Source: Actinobacteria bacterium Ga0077541
GTDB taxonomy: Bacteria; Actinomycetota; Thermoleophilia; Miltoncostaeales; Miltoncostaeaceae
Length of the DNA: 36,493 nucleotides
Direction of reading: 5' to 3'
NCBI GenBank assembly: GCA_001464995.1
Contig: LNEQ01000137.1
Span: 1-36,493, forward strand
Positions 7,216 to 16,908 of this stretch are shown piece by piece. The notes under the pieces are model-generated. The model saw only the letters and a program-made list of their open reading frames with translations. It was not told where the DNA came from and searched no databases. Within the stretch, counting starts at the first letter, position 1, and every line of letters begins with the position of its first letter. The position numbers and the translations under genes are program-made.

Positions 7216-8856
7216 ATGAGTGGGATGTCGTCCGTCGCACCCGCAACCGCCGCTCCCCGGCCGCCGGTCACCGCGCCGGTCGCCGGCGCCACGGCGGCCG
7301 GCGCAACCGCCGCCGTCTCGGGCGCCCCGCCCATCACGCTCACCCCGGGCGCGGTCCTCCCGGTCACGCCCGGACAGGCGCTGGCGGCACGTGTCATCTC
7401 GGTGCAGGCCGGTCTGGTCGAGCTCGCGCTCGCGGGCGGACTGGTCACCGCGGCGAGCGACCTTCCCCTGGAGCCCGGTCAGACGCTCCGCCTGGTGGTG
7501 CAGGACGCCGGCACCGAACGCGTCACCCTGCGTCTCGCGCCCGAAGCCGGCGCCCTCACCGGCGGCCCGGCGACGCCGCAGTCGGCCCTCGCACAGGCGG
7601 GCGTGCCCGCCGCGGCCGCCACGGCGCTGCTCGCCGCGCTCGCCGACCAGGGCGCCGAGCTGCCGACGGGCGCCGCCGCGACGGCCCTCGCCGCGCGCGC
7701 CGCCGCCGCGGGCGTCAGCACGCCCGCACAGGCCGCGGCGTTCGTGCGCCTCATGGCGGCCGGCCTGCCGACGACCCCGCCCGCGGTCGGCGGGCTGGCC
7801 CAGCTGATCGACGGCGCGCCGCTCGGCCGGGCGCTCGCCACGGTGCTCGACGCGGCCGCCGCCCGGCTCGCGGCCACCGGATCACCGCCGGCCGGCACGG
7901 CCCCGTCCGTCCCCGCCGCCGTCCCGCCGGGTGCGGGCGCCCCGCCGGCCCATTCGGCGGCCCCGGCCGCGGGCGCCCCGCCGGCCCAGCCCGTGGCCGG
8001 CGCCACGATCCCGCCCGCCCTCGCCGGCGCGGCGGCGCCGGCGACCCCCCCGGCCGGAGCGGCGGGCGCGGGCACCGTCCCGGCCCCTGTGGCATCTCCC
8101 CCCTCGGCGCCGGCGGCGGCGACAGGGACGCCGGGCGTCGCGGCCCCGGCGCTCGCCGAACTGGTCGACGACCTCACCCGGCTCGCCCGCTCGATCGAGT
8201 CGGGCGCCGTCGACGGCCGCGGGCAGGCGCTGCGCCAGGCGCTCGCCGACCTCGGGGCGGGGTTCGAGGCCCGCCTCGCGAGCGGGGCGGCGCCCGAGCA
8301 GGCCCCGCTGCGCGCGCTGCTGCTCGCCCTGGCCGATCATCCGGGCACCGACGCATCCCTCGGCCGCGCCGCCGCGGGCCTCTCCGACGCCATCGCCGCC
8401 CAGACCCTCGCCGGCCCGGCGCTCACCGCGACGATCGCCGCGAATGCCGGCCCGGCCGCGAACGGCCAGCAGGCCGACCCCTCCGCACAGAACGGCGCCT
8501 ACCTCCAGCTGCCACTGCCCGGCGGGGGCACCGCCGAGGTCCGCGTGCAGCCCGACGCCGGACGCGACGACGCCGAGGGGGGCGCGCGGCCGCGGCGGCT
8601 CGCCTTCCTCCTGCAGCTCTCGGCCCTCGGCCCCGTGATGATCGACGCGACAGCCGGGCGCGCGGGCGTGGATGCGACGATCCGGGTGGGCAGCGACGAC
8701 GTGCGGGCCTTCCTCGACTCCCAGGCCGCCGACCTCGCGGCGGCCCTGAAGCGCACGGCGCCCGCGGCCTCGGTGCGCGTGGAGCGCCTCGCCGGCCCGG
8801 CGCCGGAGCGGCTGCTCGCCCCTCCCCCGTCGTCGGGCCTGGACATCCACGCGTGA
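7216..8856 (+). CDS. FliK-like hook-length control protein
   Basis: The 546-residue protein has a long Ala/Pro/Gly-rich, low-complexity middle and a compact C-terminal domain (YLQLPLPGGGTAEVRVQPD, then FLLQLSALGPVMIDATAG and VDATIRVGSDDVRAFLDSQA). This resembles the FliK/Flg_hook C-terminal domain. FliK measures hook length and triggers the export switch. The N-terminal part (PGAVLPVTPGQALAARVISV, PLEPGQTLRLVVQD) resembles the YlqG-type N-domain. I chose ATG 7216 because GGGGA lies five bases upstream; the frame is open to 7129 but upstream residues look non-coding. It is divergent from flgF and overlaps the next gene by four bases. Confidence 0.8.
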   Translation: MSGMSSVAPATAAPRPPVTAPVAGATAAGATAAVSGAPPITLTPGAVLPVTPGQALAARVISVQAGLVELALAGGLVTAASDLPLEPGQTLRLVVQDAGTERVTLRLAPEAGALTGGPATPQSALAQAGVPAAAATALLAALADQGAELPTGAAATALAARAAAAGVSTPAQAAAFVRLMAAGLPTTPPAVGGLAQLIDGAPLGRALATVLDAAAARLAATGSPPAGTAPSVPAAVPPGAGAPPAHSAAPAAGAPPAQPVAGATIPPALAGAAAPATPPAGAAGAGTVPAPVASPPSAPAAATGTPGVAAPALAELVDDLTRLARSIESGAVDGRGQALRQALADLGAGFEARLASGAAPEQAPLRALLLALADHPGTDASLGRAAAGLSDAIAAQTLAGPALTATIAANAGPAANGQQADPSAQNGAYLQLPLPGGGTAEVRVQPDAGRDDAEGGARPRRLAFLLQLSALGPVMIDATAGRAGVDATIRVGSDDVRAFLDSQAADLAAALKRTAPAASVRVERLAGPAPERLLAPPPSSGLDIHA

Positions 8857-9152
8857 GCGCCCCGCCGGCACGCACGCGTGCGGTCGCGCTGCGCTACCGC
8901 AACGGCGAGGACGCCGCCCCGCGCGTGACCGCCTCGGGCAGCGGCCCGGTGGCCGAGCGCATCCTGGAGCTCGCCCGCGAGCACGGGCTGCCGATGCGCG
9001 AGGACCCGGACCTCGTCGAGGCCCTCGCGGTGCTCGACCTCGGCACCATGATCCCGCCGGAGCTCTACGAGATGATCGCCGAGGTCCTCGCGTGGGCCTA
9101 CCGCGCGAACTCGTCGTTCCAGTCGACCACGCGGGGCCTCGCCGGCTCCTGA
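8853..9152 (+). CDS. FlhB C-terminal-like export switch protein (FlhX/YlqH type)
   Basis: The 99-residue protein matches only the cytoplasmic C-domain of FlhB/YscU (RAVALRYRNGEDAAPRVTAS, AERILELAREHGLPMREDPD, GTMIPPELYEMIAEVLAWAY). Membrane segments and the autocleavage motif NPTH are absent; the protein starts where the part after NPTH would begin. In Bacillus the pair YlqG/YlqH has the same layout. It likely assists substrate switching in flagellar export. GTG 8853 overlaps the FliK-like stop by four bases (GTGA). Confidence 0.88.
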   Translation: MSAPPARTRAVALRYRNGEDAAPRVTASGSGPVAERILELAREHGLPMREDPDLVEALAVLDLGTMIPPELYEMIAEVLAWAYRANSSFQSTTRGLAGS

Positions 9153-9216
9153 GCGAGGCTCGGCGGGAGTGGAGCAGAGGCCCGAAACCGGTCCTGTGCA
9201 GGCGCTTCGGTGCGGC

Positions 9217-9252
9217 GGTCCAATTGGACGAAGCGTCGTGGTCCGATTGGCC
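9217..9252. promoter_or_regulatory. Palindromic candidate operator with a second imperfect copy
   Basis: A perfect 12-bp palindrome GTCCAATTGGAC lies at 9218-9229. A close direct copy GGTCCGATTGGCC follows at 9240-9252, 23 bases on. Both lie 40-75 bases upstream of the gene at 9292. The AT-rich core stands out against the GC-rich surroundings. The same core occurs once more in the window, at 16812-16825, upstream of another putative DNA-binding gene. Confidence 0.5.
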
Positions 9253-9291
9253 GGTCCGCGTCCGGTCCGGTCGCCGCGCTACGGTTGGGGC

Positions 9292-10308
9292 ATGGCGACC
9301 GCTGTCACGATGGGTGACCTCTCACGCGACCCCGGCGAGGTCGCACGGGGGCTCGTGGCCTGGCAGCGCGGTGATCCTGACGAGGCGGTCGTCCTCACCC
9401 TGAAGTACTCGTCCCAGGAGATGAGCCGCTCCAAGTTCGTGCTGTGGTCCTGGAGCGGGCGGACCTCGCAGGGTGAGCCCTCCTGGGTGCTGCCGGTGAC
9501 CGCCGCCCAGGCGGCCGCCTTCGCCCCCAAGGGCCCGGCGGCGGCCCTCGAGCGTTGCGTCGCCGCGCTGCTCGACGCGGAGGTGGGAGCCGATCCCGAC
9601 CTCCTGCGGCTGGAGGAGTGGCACGGCTTCACCTGCATCGTGGCCCCCGGGATCGCCGACATGGAGCTGGCGTCGCTCGCGCTCGAGGACGCCAACACGA
9701 CCAAAGCCGGGGGCAGGGCCCGGATCGCCACGCTGCCGGCCGGCTATCCGCTCGGCGGCGGGCCGATACCGCTTGCGGCCGATCCACTGGCGCGCGGCCG
9801 GGGCCTCGTGGCGCTGTCCCGCGAGGTGCTGCTCCACCCGGTGCTCGTGCTCCTCGCCCTGGGGCGTCACGGCTTCGACCCGACCGCCATCGCCGACGAC
9901 CCGTCCGACCTGGCCGAGGGGCTCCGCGACCTGGGGTACGCGGCCGACCTCCCGGCGGTCGAGCCGCCGGCGCCGAGCCTGGCCATCGACGACGATGCCT
10001 GCCCGCGCCGCCGCCACGCGCGGCGGGTGCTCCGCCGGCTGTTGCAGAAGGGGAAGATCGGCGGGCACCACACCGAGATCGGTCACTTCACCCGCGGTCT
10101 ACCGGATCATGAGAAGCGCGACGCCAAGGAGGTCGTGGAGGCGCTGCTGCGGTCCGGCATCCTGGTGGAGAAGCCGAGCGTCGGCCAGCGGCACATCTCG
10201 CTCAACCGCGAGGCCCTGCCCGAGATCCACGCCCTGATCGACCGCGGGGAGACGGCCGACCCCCTGCTCGCGGCCGTGTGGACCGCCCCCGCACCCGGGG
10301 AGGGCTAG
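9292..10308 (+). CDS. Unrecognised protein with winged-helix-like C-terminus
   Basis: The 338-residue cytoplasmic protein is from no family I recognise, and has no signal peptide or membrane segment. The last 90 residues (KIGGHHTEIGHFTRGLPDHE, then DAKEVVEALLRSGILVEKPS and GQRHISLNREALPEIHALID) look like a winged helix-turn-helix ending in a beta-hairpin wing. It could therefore bind nucleic acid; this is inference. Start ATG 9292 was chosen because upstream in-frame residues are low-quality and the palindromes lie there. Its TAG overlaps the stop codon of the convergent membrane-protein gene (shared bases 10305-10308). Confidence 0.8.
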   Translation: MATAVTMGDLSRDPGEVARGLVAWQRGDPDEAVVLTLKYSSQEMSRSKFVLWSWSGRTSQGEPSWVLPVTAAQAAAFAPKGPAAALERCVAALLDAEVGADPDLLRLEEWHGFTCIVAPGIADMELASLALEDANTTKAGGRARIATLPAGYPLGGGPIPLAADPLARGRGLVALSREVLLHPVLVLLALGRHGFDPTAIADDPSDLAEGLRDLGYAADLPAVEPPAPSLAIDDDACPRRRHARRVLRRLLQKGKIGGHHTEIGHFTRGLPDHEKRDAKEVVEALLRSGILVEKPSVGQRHISLNREALPEIHALIDRGETADPLLAAVWTAPAPGEG

Positions 10309-10628
10309 GGGGAGTCGCCGTCGGACGGCGCCGTGGTCGCGTCGTCCGGAGCGGTGGTGGTCGCGGCGGGCGCGCTCGTCGTCCGGCGCGGAGCCGTGAC
10401 GGTCTGGGTGATCGTGACCGGGCGCGTGACGGTCTGCGTGATCGTCACGACGGGCAGCTCCCGCGACTCGGTGATGAGGCCGGCGGGCTCCGCGTCGCCG
10501 TTGGCGATGTAGCCGACCACGACCCCGGCGAGCAGGGCCACCCCCGCGAGGAGCAGAGCGAGCGTCGCCTGGATCTTGCGCGGTGGTGGCCGCCGGGGCG
10601 GCCGGGGCCGGGCGGGCTCAGTGCTCAT
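10305..10628 (-). CDS. Small single-pass membrane protein with Thr-rich tail
   Basis: The 107-residue protein has a basic, Pro-rich N-terminus (PARPRPPRRPPPRK), one transmembrane segment (TLALLLAGVALLAGVVVGYI) and an extracellular Thr/Ala/Asp-rich tail. The tail contains a tandem 10-residue repeat, VTITQTVTRP then VTITQTVTAP. Topology is probably N-in. Function is unknown. Its ATG overlaps the upstream gene's stop in an ATGA junction, placing it last in the eno-divIC-DUF501 run. It converges with the 9292 gene with no intergenic space. Confidence 0.75.
   Translation of the reverse strand: MSTEPARPRPPRRPPPRKIQATLALLLAGVALLAGVVVGYIANGDAEPAGLITESRELPVVTITQTVTRPVTITQTVTAPRRTTSAPAATTTAPDDATTAPSDGDSP
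10395..10448. repeat. Tandem 30-bp repeat inside the membrane-protein gene
   Basis: Two 24-base units (10395-10418 and 10425-10448) differ at two positions and are spaced 30 bases apart. They encode the repeated decapeptide VTITQTVT(R/A)P in the extracellular tail. Such in-frame repeats can change copy number by slippage. Confidence 0.6.
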
Positions 10629-10942
10629 GCGCGCGCGTCCGATGCCTGGCGGGCGTAGACGGCGAAGGCCGCGTCGAGCGTGACGGCCGGGTCCCATGCG
10701 TCGGGCACCTTGGGCGCGGTGCGGGCGGCCAGGTCCAGGTACCAGCCGGGGGCCGCATCGTAGACGCGCGCCAGTTCCGCGAGGCCGAACGTCATCCCCA
10801 GCCGCCGCCGCAGCTCATCCTGGACCGCCGCCATGATGCGGCGCCGGGCGGCGACCACGGCCGGCGGGGCCGGCTGGCCGAGGCGCTCCATGCCCTCCTC
10901 CCACGAGAACCGCGCCGAGGCGAGAGCCGGATCGTCCCTCAC
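10625..10942 (-). CDS. Small conserved-context hypothetical protein
   Basis: The 105-residue soluble protein has helical segments (APPAVVAARRRIMAAVQDEL, GLAELARVYDAAPGWYLDLA) and a DAWDPAVTLDAAFAVYARQA C-terminus. I do not recognise the family. The GTG start at 10942 overlaps the DUF501 stop by four bases, and its own stop overlaps the next gene by four, so it is translated in a coupled set with DUF501. This suggests an envelope or division-related context without showing a function. Confidence 0.7.
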   Translation of the reverse strand: MRDDPALASARFSWEEGMERLGQPAPPAVVAARRRIMAAVQDELRRRLGMTFGLAELARVYDAAPGWYLDLAARTAPKVPDAWDPAVTLDAAFAVYARQASDARA

Positions 10943-11427
10943 TCCCCGTCACCGAGCAGCCTCTCGAGGCAGCAGGTCTCCGGCCAGGCCGCCCCGGAGC
11001 GCTCCATGATCCAGTCGGCCACCGGCGAGCCGCCCTCGCCGAGGCCGAAGGCGAGATGGGCATGGAGGCACTTGATGTGATCGGGATCCCCCCCACCGCC
11101 CACCCGGTACCCCGCGTGCAACTCCTGATGGCGCGCGTTGGCGGTCGCCAGATGGGGGCGCATCGCCTCGTCCTCCTCCAGCATGCGCACACCACCGGCC
11201 GCCTCGAGCCGGCTGACCGCTTCCGACAGCGCACGGCAGGCGAGCCAGTCGCGCGTCGGGAAGGGACGGCCCCGCAGATCGAGCGGGGCGTTGCGGACCA
11301 CCGCGGGCCCGCCGTGCGGGCAACGGACCGCGACGTGGAAGTCGGTGAACGGCTCGCGCCCGATGAGCGCGGCGACGGCGCGGCGGTCAGAAGATCCCGG
11401 TGAGCCAGCCGAGCGGCCCGCCGTCAT
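10939..11427 (-). CDS. DUF501 family protein
   Basis: About 160 residues. DUF501 features are present: VAALIGREPFTDFHVAVRCP, the PFPTRDWLACRALSEAVSRL segment, and DPDHIKCLHAHLAFGLGEG, where KCLHAH is the most conserved motif of the family. DUF501 genes typically sit after the FtsB/DivIC gene in actinobacteria, as here. Function is unknown. The start is uncertain: ATG 11427 overlaps the divIC-like gene by 41 bases, and no closer ATG/GTG/TTG precedes the conserved region. The stop overlaps the next gene by four bases. Confidence 0.85.
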   Translation of the reverse strand: MTAGRSAGSPGSSDRRAVAALIGREPFTDFHVAVRCPHGGPAVVRNAPLDLRGRPFPTRDWLACRALSEAVSRLEAAGGVRMLEEDEAMRPHLATANARHQELHAGYRVGGGGDPDHIKCLHAHLAFGLGEGGSPVADWIMERSGAAWPETCCLERLLGDGE

Positions 11428-11674
11428 CGCCGTCCCCCTGCTCGGCGACCGGCTCGGGCTCCAGGTCGCCGCGCACGATGAACGCGCGCTCGCCCGGCCT
11501 GACCAGGCCGATCGCCCGTGCGCGGGCCTCCAGGACGTCGGCCTTGTTGAGGTCGGCGATCTGCGTGCGCAGCGTCTCGCGCCTCTGCTCGAGCACCTCG
11601 AGCTTGGCGCTCTCGTCGCGGAGCTCGGCACGCTGGTTCAGGTACCCCGACACCGGCCCGACGTAGCCGAGCAT
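11387..11674 (-). CDS. Septum formation initiator (FtsB/DivIC-like), true start probably upstream
   Basis: The reported 95 residues hold a coiled coil (YLNQRAELRDESAKLEVLEQ, RRETLRTQIADLNKADVLEA) and the C-terminal ARAIGLVRPGERAFIVRGD typical of FtsB/DivIC. These bitopic membrane proteins bridge early and late division proteins. The first ATG (11674) falls inside the transmembrane segment. The same frame is open for 45 codons back to the eno TGA and encodes ARRIFIAGLLTAL just before that ATG, completing the membrane anchor. No ATG, GTG or TTG exists in that stretch. CTG at 11767, or ATC at 11719 with GGGGG seven bases upstream, are possible unusual starts; an indel is also possible. Confidence 0.85.
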   Translation of the reverse strand: MLGYVGPVSGYLNQRAELRDESAKLEVLEQRRETLRTQIADLNKADVLEARARAIGLVRPGERAFIVRGDLEPEPVAEQGDGDDGGPLGWLTGIF

Positions 11675-11809
11675 GAGCGCGGTCAGGAGACCCGCGATGA
11701 AGATCCGACGTGCGTTGATCGCGATGCCCCCGGGAGGTCGGCTCGGGCCCGTCGGGCCCGTCCCCAGGTGGGTACGGGGCTCCCGGGCCCGTTCCTGCCT
11801 CGCGATCTC

Positions 11810-14258
<2,449 letters not shown>

Positions 14259-14349
14259 AATCCGGGCGCCGCGGCGCGGCGGCACGCGCTCTGGGCGCCC
14301 TGCACGGGATAGGTTCGCGACACGAGCCCTTCGTCGGACGGGAGACCGC

Positions 14350-16185
14350 ATGGGAACCTCGCGTGGCACACGTCTCAGGCGCCTCGGCGCCATCGCCCTC
14401 GCCGCCGGAGTGGCGGGGGCCGGGATGGGAGGGGCGTCGGCCGGCGCGGCGCAGAAGGCGCCGCCGAGGACGGTCGACCTCCAGATCCTGTCGTTCAACG
14501 ACTATCACGGCCACCTGTCGCCGCCCGGAGGCAACGACGGGCTGCTGACCTCGGCGGCGGGAACGCCGCCGACGACCGTCGCGGCGGGCGGCGTCGAGTA
14601 TCTGACGACGCACCTCAAAGCCCTCCGCAAGGGCCACCCCAACACCCTGACGGTCGCCGCCGGGGATCTGATCGGTGGATCCCCGTTCCTGTCGGGGCTC
14701 TTCAAGGACGAGCCGAGCATCGAGACGCTCGACACGCTCGGGCTCGACGTCAGCGGGGTGGGGAACCACGAGTTCGACGAGGGCGTGCCGGAGCTGCTGC
14801 GGATCCAGTACGGCGGCTGCCATCCCGAGGAGGGGTGCTTCGACGCCGACGGGTACACCGGCGCGGCGTTCGACTACCTCGCCGCCAACGTCACCTACAA
14901 GAAGGGCGCGGTCATCACCCCGCCCTCGAGCGCCTTCCGCTACGGCGACTGGTGGAAGGGCTCCTCGACGGGGCGCACCGTGCTGCCGCCCACGGCCGTC
15001 AAGCGCGTCGCCGGCATCAAGGTCGGCTTCATCGGCATGACGCTCGAGAGCACCCCGACCCTGGTCGCGCAGGCCGGGATCCGGACCGTCGACTTCCGCG
15101 ATGAGGTCGTGACCGCCAACGCCGCGGCGAAGGATCTGCGCCGCCAGGGCGTCAAGGCCATCGTGGTGCTGCTGCACGAAGGGGGACTGCCCCCGGCGGG
15201 CGCACCCTTCAACTACGCCTGCAACGCGGGCTCGGTGGCCGATCTGTCGGGACCGATCGTCCAGATCGCCGAGGACCTCGCGCCCTCGATCGACCTGGTG
15301 GTCACCGGGCACACCCACCAGCCCTACACCTGCAACATCCCCGACCCGGCGGGCAGGGCGCGCTGGGTGACCAGCGCGGCCTCCTTCGGCCGCGTCATCA
15401 CGGAGACCGAGCTGACGCTCGACCGTCGCACCAGGGACGTCGTGCGGCCGTCGGTCACCACCGTCAACCACGCCGTCACGCGCGACGTCGTGGCCGACCC
15501 GGCGCAGACGGCGACGATCGCCAAGTGGAACGCCCTCTCGGCGCCGATCGCCAACCGGGTCGTGGGATCGGTGACGGCTCCGATCACCCGCAGCATCACG
15601 CGCGACGCCGAGTCGTCGCTCGCCGACCTGATCGCCGACGCCCAGCTGGCCGCCACGGCCGGCGCGGGCGACGGAGCGGCGGTGATGGCGTTCATGAACC
15701 CGGGCGGCGTCCGCGCCGACCTGACGTTCGATCCGTCCCCCGCCGGGGAGGCGGCGGGTGAGGTGACCTTCGGAGAGGCGTTCACCGTGCAGCCGTTCGG
15801 CAACCTGCTCGTCTCCATGACGCTGACGGGCGCGCAGATCGACACGCTGCTCGAGCAGCAGTGGTCGACCAGCCCCTCCCGGGCGCCGTTCCTGCACCTC
15901 GGCATCTCCGACGGCGTCCGCTTCGAGTGGTCGCGCTCGGCGCCGGTGGGCCAGAAGATCGACCCGGCCTCGATCACGCTCGACGGCACCACGATCGACC
16001 CCGCCGGCACCTACCGCGTGACGGTGAACTCCTTCCTCGCCGACGGCGGCGACGGGTTCACGGTCCTGAGGGAGGGCACCGACCGTGTGGGCGGCGGGGG
16101 CGACCTCGACGCCTTCACGGCCTACCTGACCGCCAACGCGCCGGTCACCGGGCCGGTCCCCGACCGGGCCACGCCCATCCCGTGA
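14350..16185 (+). CDS. Secreted 5'-nucleotidase / UDP-sugar hydrolase family metallophosphatase
   Basis: The 611-residue extracellular nucleotidase probably salvages nucleosides and phosphate. The N-terminal signal peptide ends near ASAGAAQ (about residue 33). Calcineurin-like metal motifs are present: LSFNDYHGHL, AGDLIGGSPF, GVGNHEFDEG and VVTGHTHQPY. The C-terminal substrate domain shows MNPGGVRADL, FGEAFTVQPFGNLLVSMTLT and VNSFLADGGDGFTVL. There is no sortase motif, so it is released or loosely associated. The ATG has GGGAG seven bases upstream. It is followed by an exceptionally strong hairpin. Confidence 0.95.
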   Translation: MGTSRGTRLRRLGAIALAAGVAGAGMGGASAGAAQKAPPRTVDLQILSFNDYHGHLSPPGGNDGLLTSAAGTPPTTVAAGGVEYLTTHLKALRKGHPNTLTVAAGDLIGGSPFLSGLFKDEPSIETLDTLGLDVSGVGNHEFDEGVPELLRIQYGGCHPEEGCFDADGYTGAAFDYLAANVTYKKGAVITPPSSAFRYGDWWKGSSTGRTVLPPTAVKRVAGIKVGFIGMTLESTPTLVAQAGIRTVDFRDEVVTANAAAKDLRRQGVKAIVVLLHEGGLPPAGAPFNYACNAGSVADLSGPIVQIAEDLAPSIDLVVTGHTHQPYTCNIPDPAGRARWVTSAASFGRVITETELTLDRRTRDVVRPSVTTVNHAVTRDVVADPAQTATIAKWNALSAPIANRVVGSVTAPITRSITRDAESSLADLIADAQLAATAGAGDGAAVMAFMNPGGVRADLTFDPSPAGEAAGEVTFGEAFTVQPFGNLLVSMTLTGAQIDTLLEQQWSTSPSRAPFLHLGISDGVRFEWSRSAPVGQKIDPASITLDGTTIDPAGTYRVTVNSFLADGGDGFTVLREGTDRVGGGGDLDAFTAYLTANAPVTGPVPDRATPIP

Positions 16186-16193
16186 GCCGGCTC

Positions 16194-16229
16194 CACCCGC
16201 TCCGGACCCCGCGGGGTCCGGAGCGGGTG
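16194..16229. terminator. Perfect 17-bp hairpin between convergent genes
   Basis: Two 17-base arms (16194-16210 and 16213-16229) are perfectly complementary around a 2-base loop. It lies 9 bases after the 5'-nucleotidase stop, so it is a strong intrinsic-type terminator for that gene. It would also act on the convergent zinc-finger gene, whose frame runs straight through it. Confidence 0.8.
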
Positions 16230-16710
16230 GGCGCTCCCGCGGTCCCCCGACGGGGTCCTCTCCGAGCCACCGCCCCTCGCGGAACCAGCGGCGCATCGTG
16301 CGCACGGACGGCGGGCGCGCCTCGCCGCGCAGGGACGCCCGGGAGCGGAGACGGGAGATCACGGAGGCAGGGGCCTCCCCCGCCGCGAACGCGGACTCGG
16401 CCTCGGCGCGGAGGGACGCCCACGAGTACGACCCGGGACGCGGCCGGACCGCGAGGGGCGCGGTGAGCCGGGCCCGGTGCAGATCGAGCGCCCGGGACCG
16501 GGACGCCGTGAGGCACCCGGCGGACGACCACACGTGCATGAGCGACGCCACCAGATCCCGGCCGGCGCGTCGGGTCGCGAACTCCTGGGACCGATGGGCC
16601 TCGCAGAGCCACACCCGCAGCTCCGCCCGCCGCCCCTGCCCGGCTCCCACGCAGATCGCACACGCCGGCGTCTTCCCGAGACGCTCCCCCTTGTAGAGGC
16701 TCCGAGCCAT
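16230..16710 (-). CDS. Zinc-finger / helix-turn-helix-like protein, 3' end unresolved
   Basis: ATG 16710 has AGGA seven bases upstream. The product shows a candidate zinc site (Cys17, Cys20, Cys36, His39: CAIC and WLCEAH). It continues SQEFATRRAGRDLVASLMHV and ends in a helix-turn-helix-like stretch (ASVISRLRSRASLRGEARPP, SVRTMRRWFREGRWLG). I know no function; a DNA-binding role is inferred. There is no stop codon in any minus-strand frame between 16186 and 16290; this frame runs through the terminator hairpin and antisense to the nucleotidase down to 14152. I end it at the hairpin arbitrarily. The true end is either lost by an indel or the mRNA lacks a stop. Confidence 0.6.
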
Positions 16711-16811
16711 GGACGGATCCTGGCTCTTCGGGGCGCCTCGGGGATGCCCTCACCGCGCCGGGAGATGCGCGGCTCCGTTCCGTCGCGTGTCGCAACTGGG
16801 CGACCGCCGGA

Positions 16812-16825
16812 GGTCCAATTGGACC
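16812..16825. promoter_or_regulatory. 14-bp perfect palindrome upstream of the zinc-finger gene
   Basis: GGTCCAATTGGACC lies about 100 bases upstream of the ATG at 16710. It contains the same core as the site at 9218-9229. These are the only two copies I see in 36 kb, and each precedes a putative DNA-binding gene, so a shared or autoregulatory operator is plausible. Confidence 0.5.
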
Positions 16826-16865
16826 CGAGGACGCGAGGCCCAGCCAGGACCGACCCCACCCGCCA

Positions 16866-16894
16866 CCGCCCCCGGGCGACGCGGCCGGGGGCGG
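16866..16894. terminator. Terminator hairpin after the beta-helix gene
   Basis: Two 10-base arms (16866-16875 and 16885-16894) pair perfectly around a 9-base loop, 15 bases beyond the minus-strand stop at 16909. It is GC-only with no T-tract. Confidence 0.65.
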
Positions 16895-16908
16895 GGTGGG
16901 CCCCTCGG

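Noticed and set aside
7101-8852. Upstream extension of the FlhB-like frame through the FliK-like gene
   Set aside because: Arg/Pro/Ala shadow of the real FliK-like frame; the GTG at 8853 forms a clean four-base overlap.
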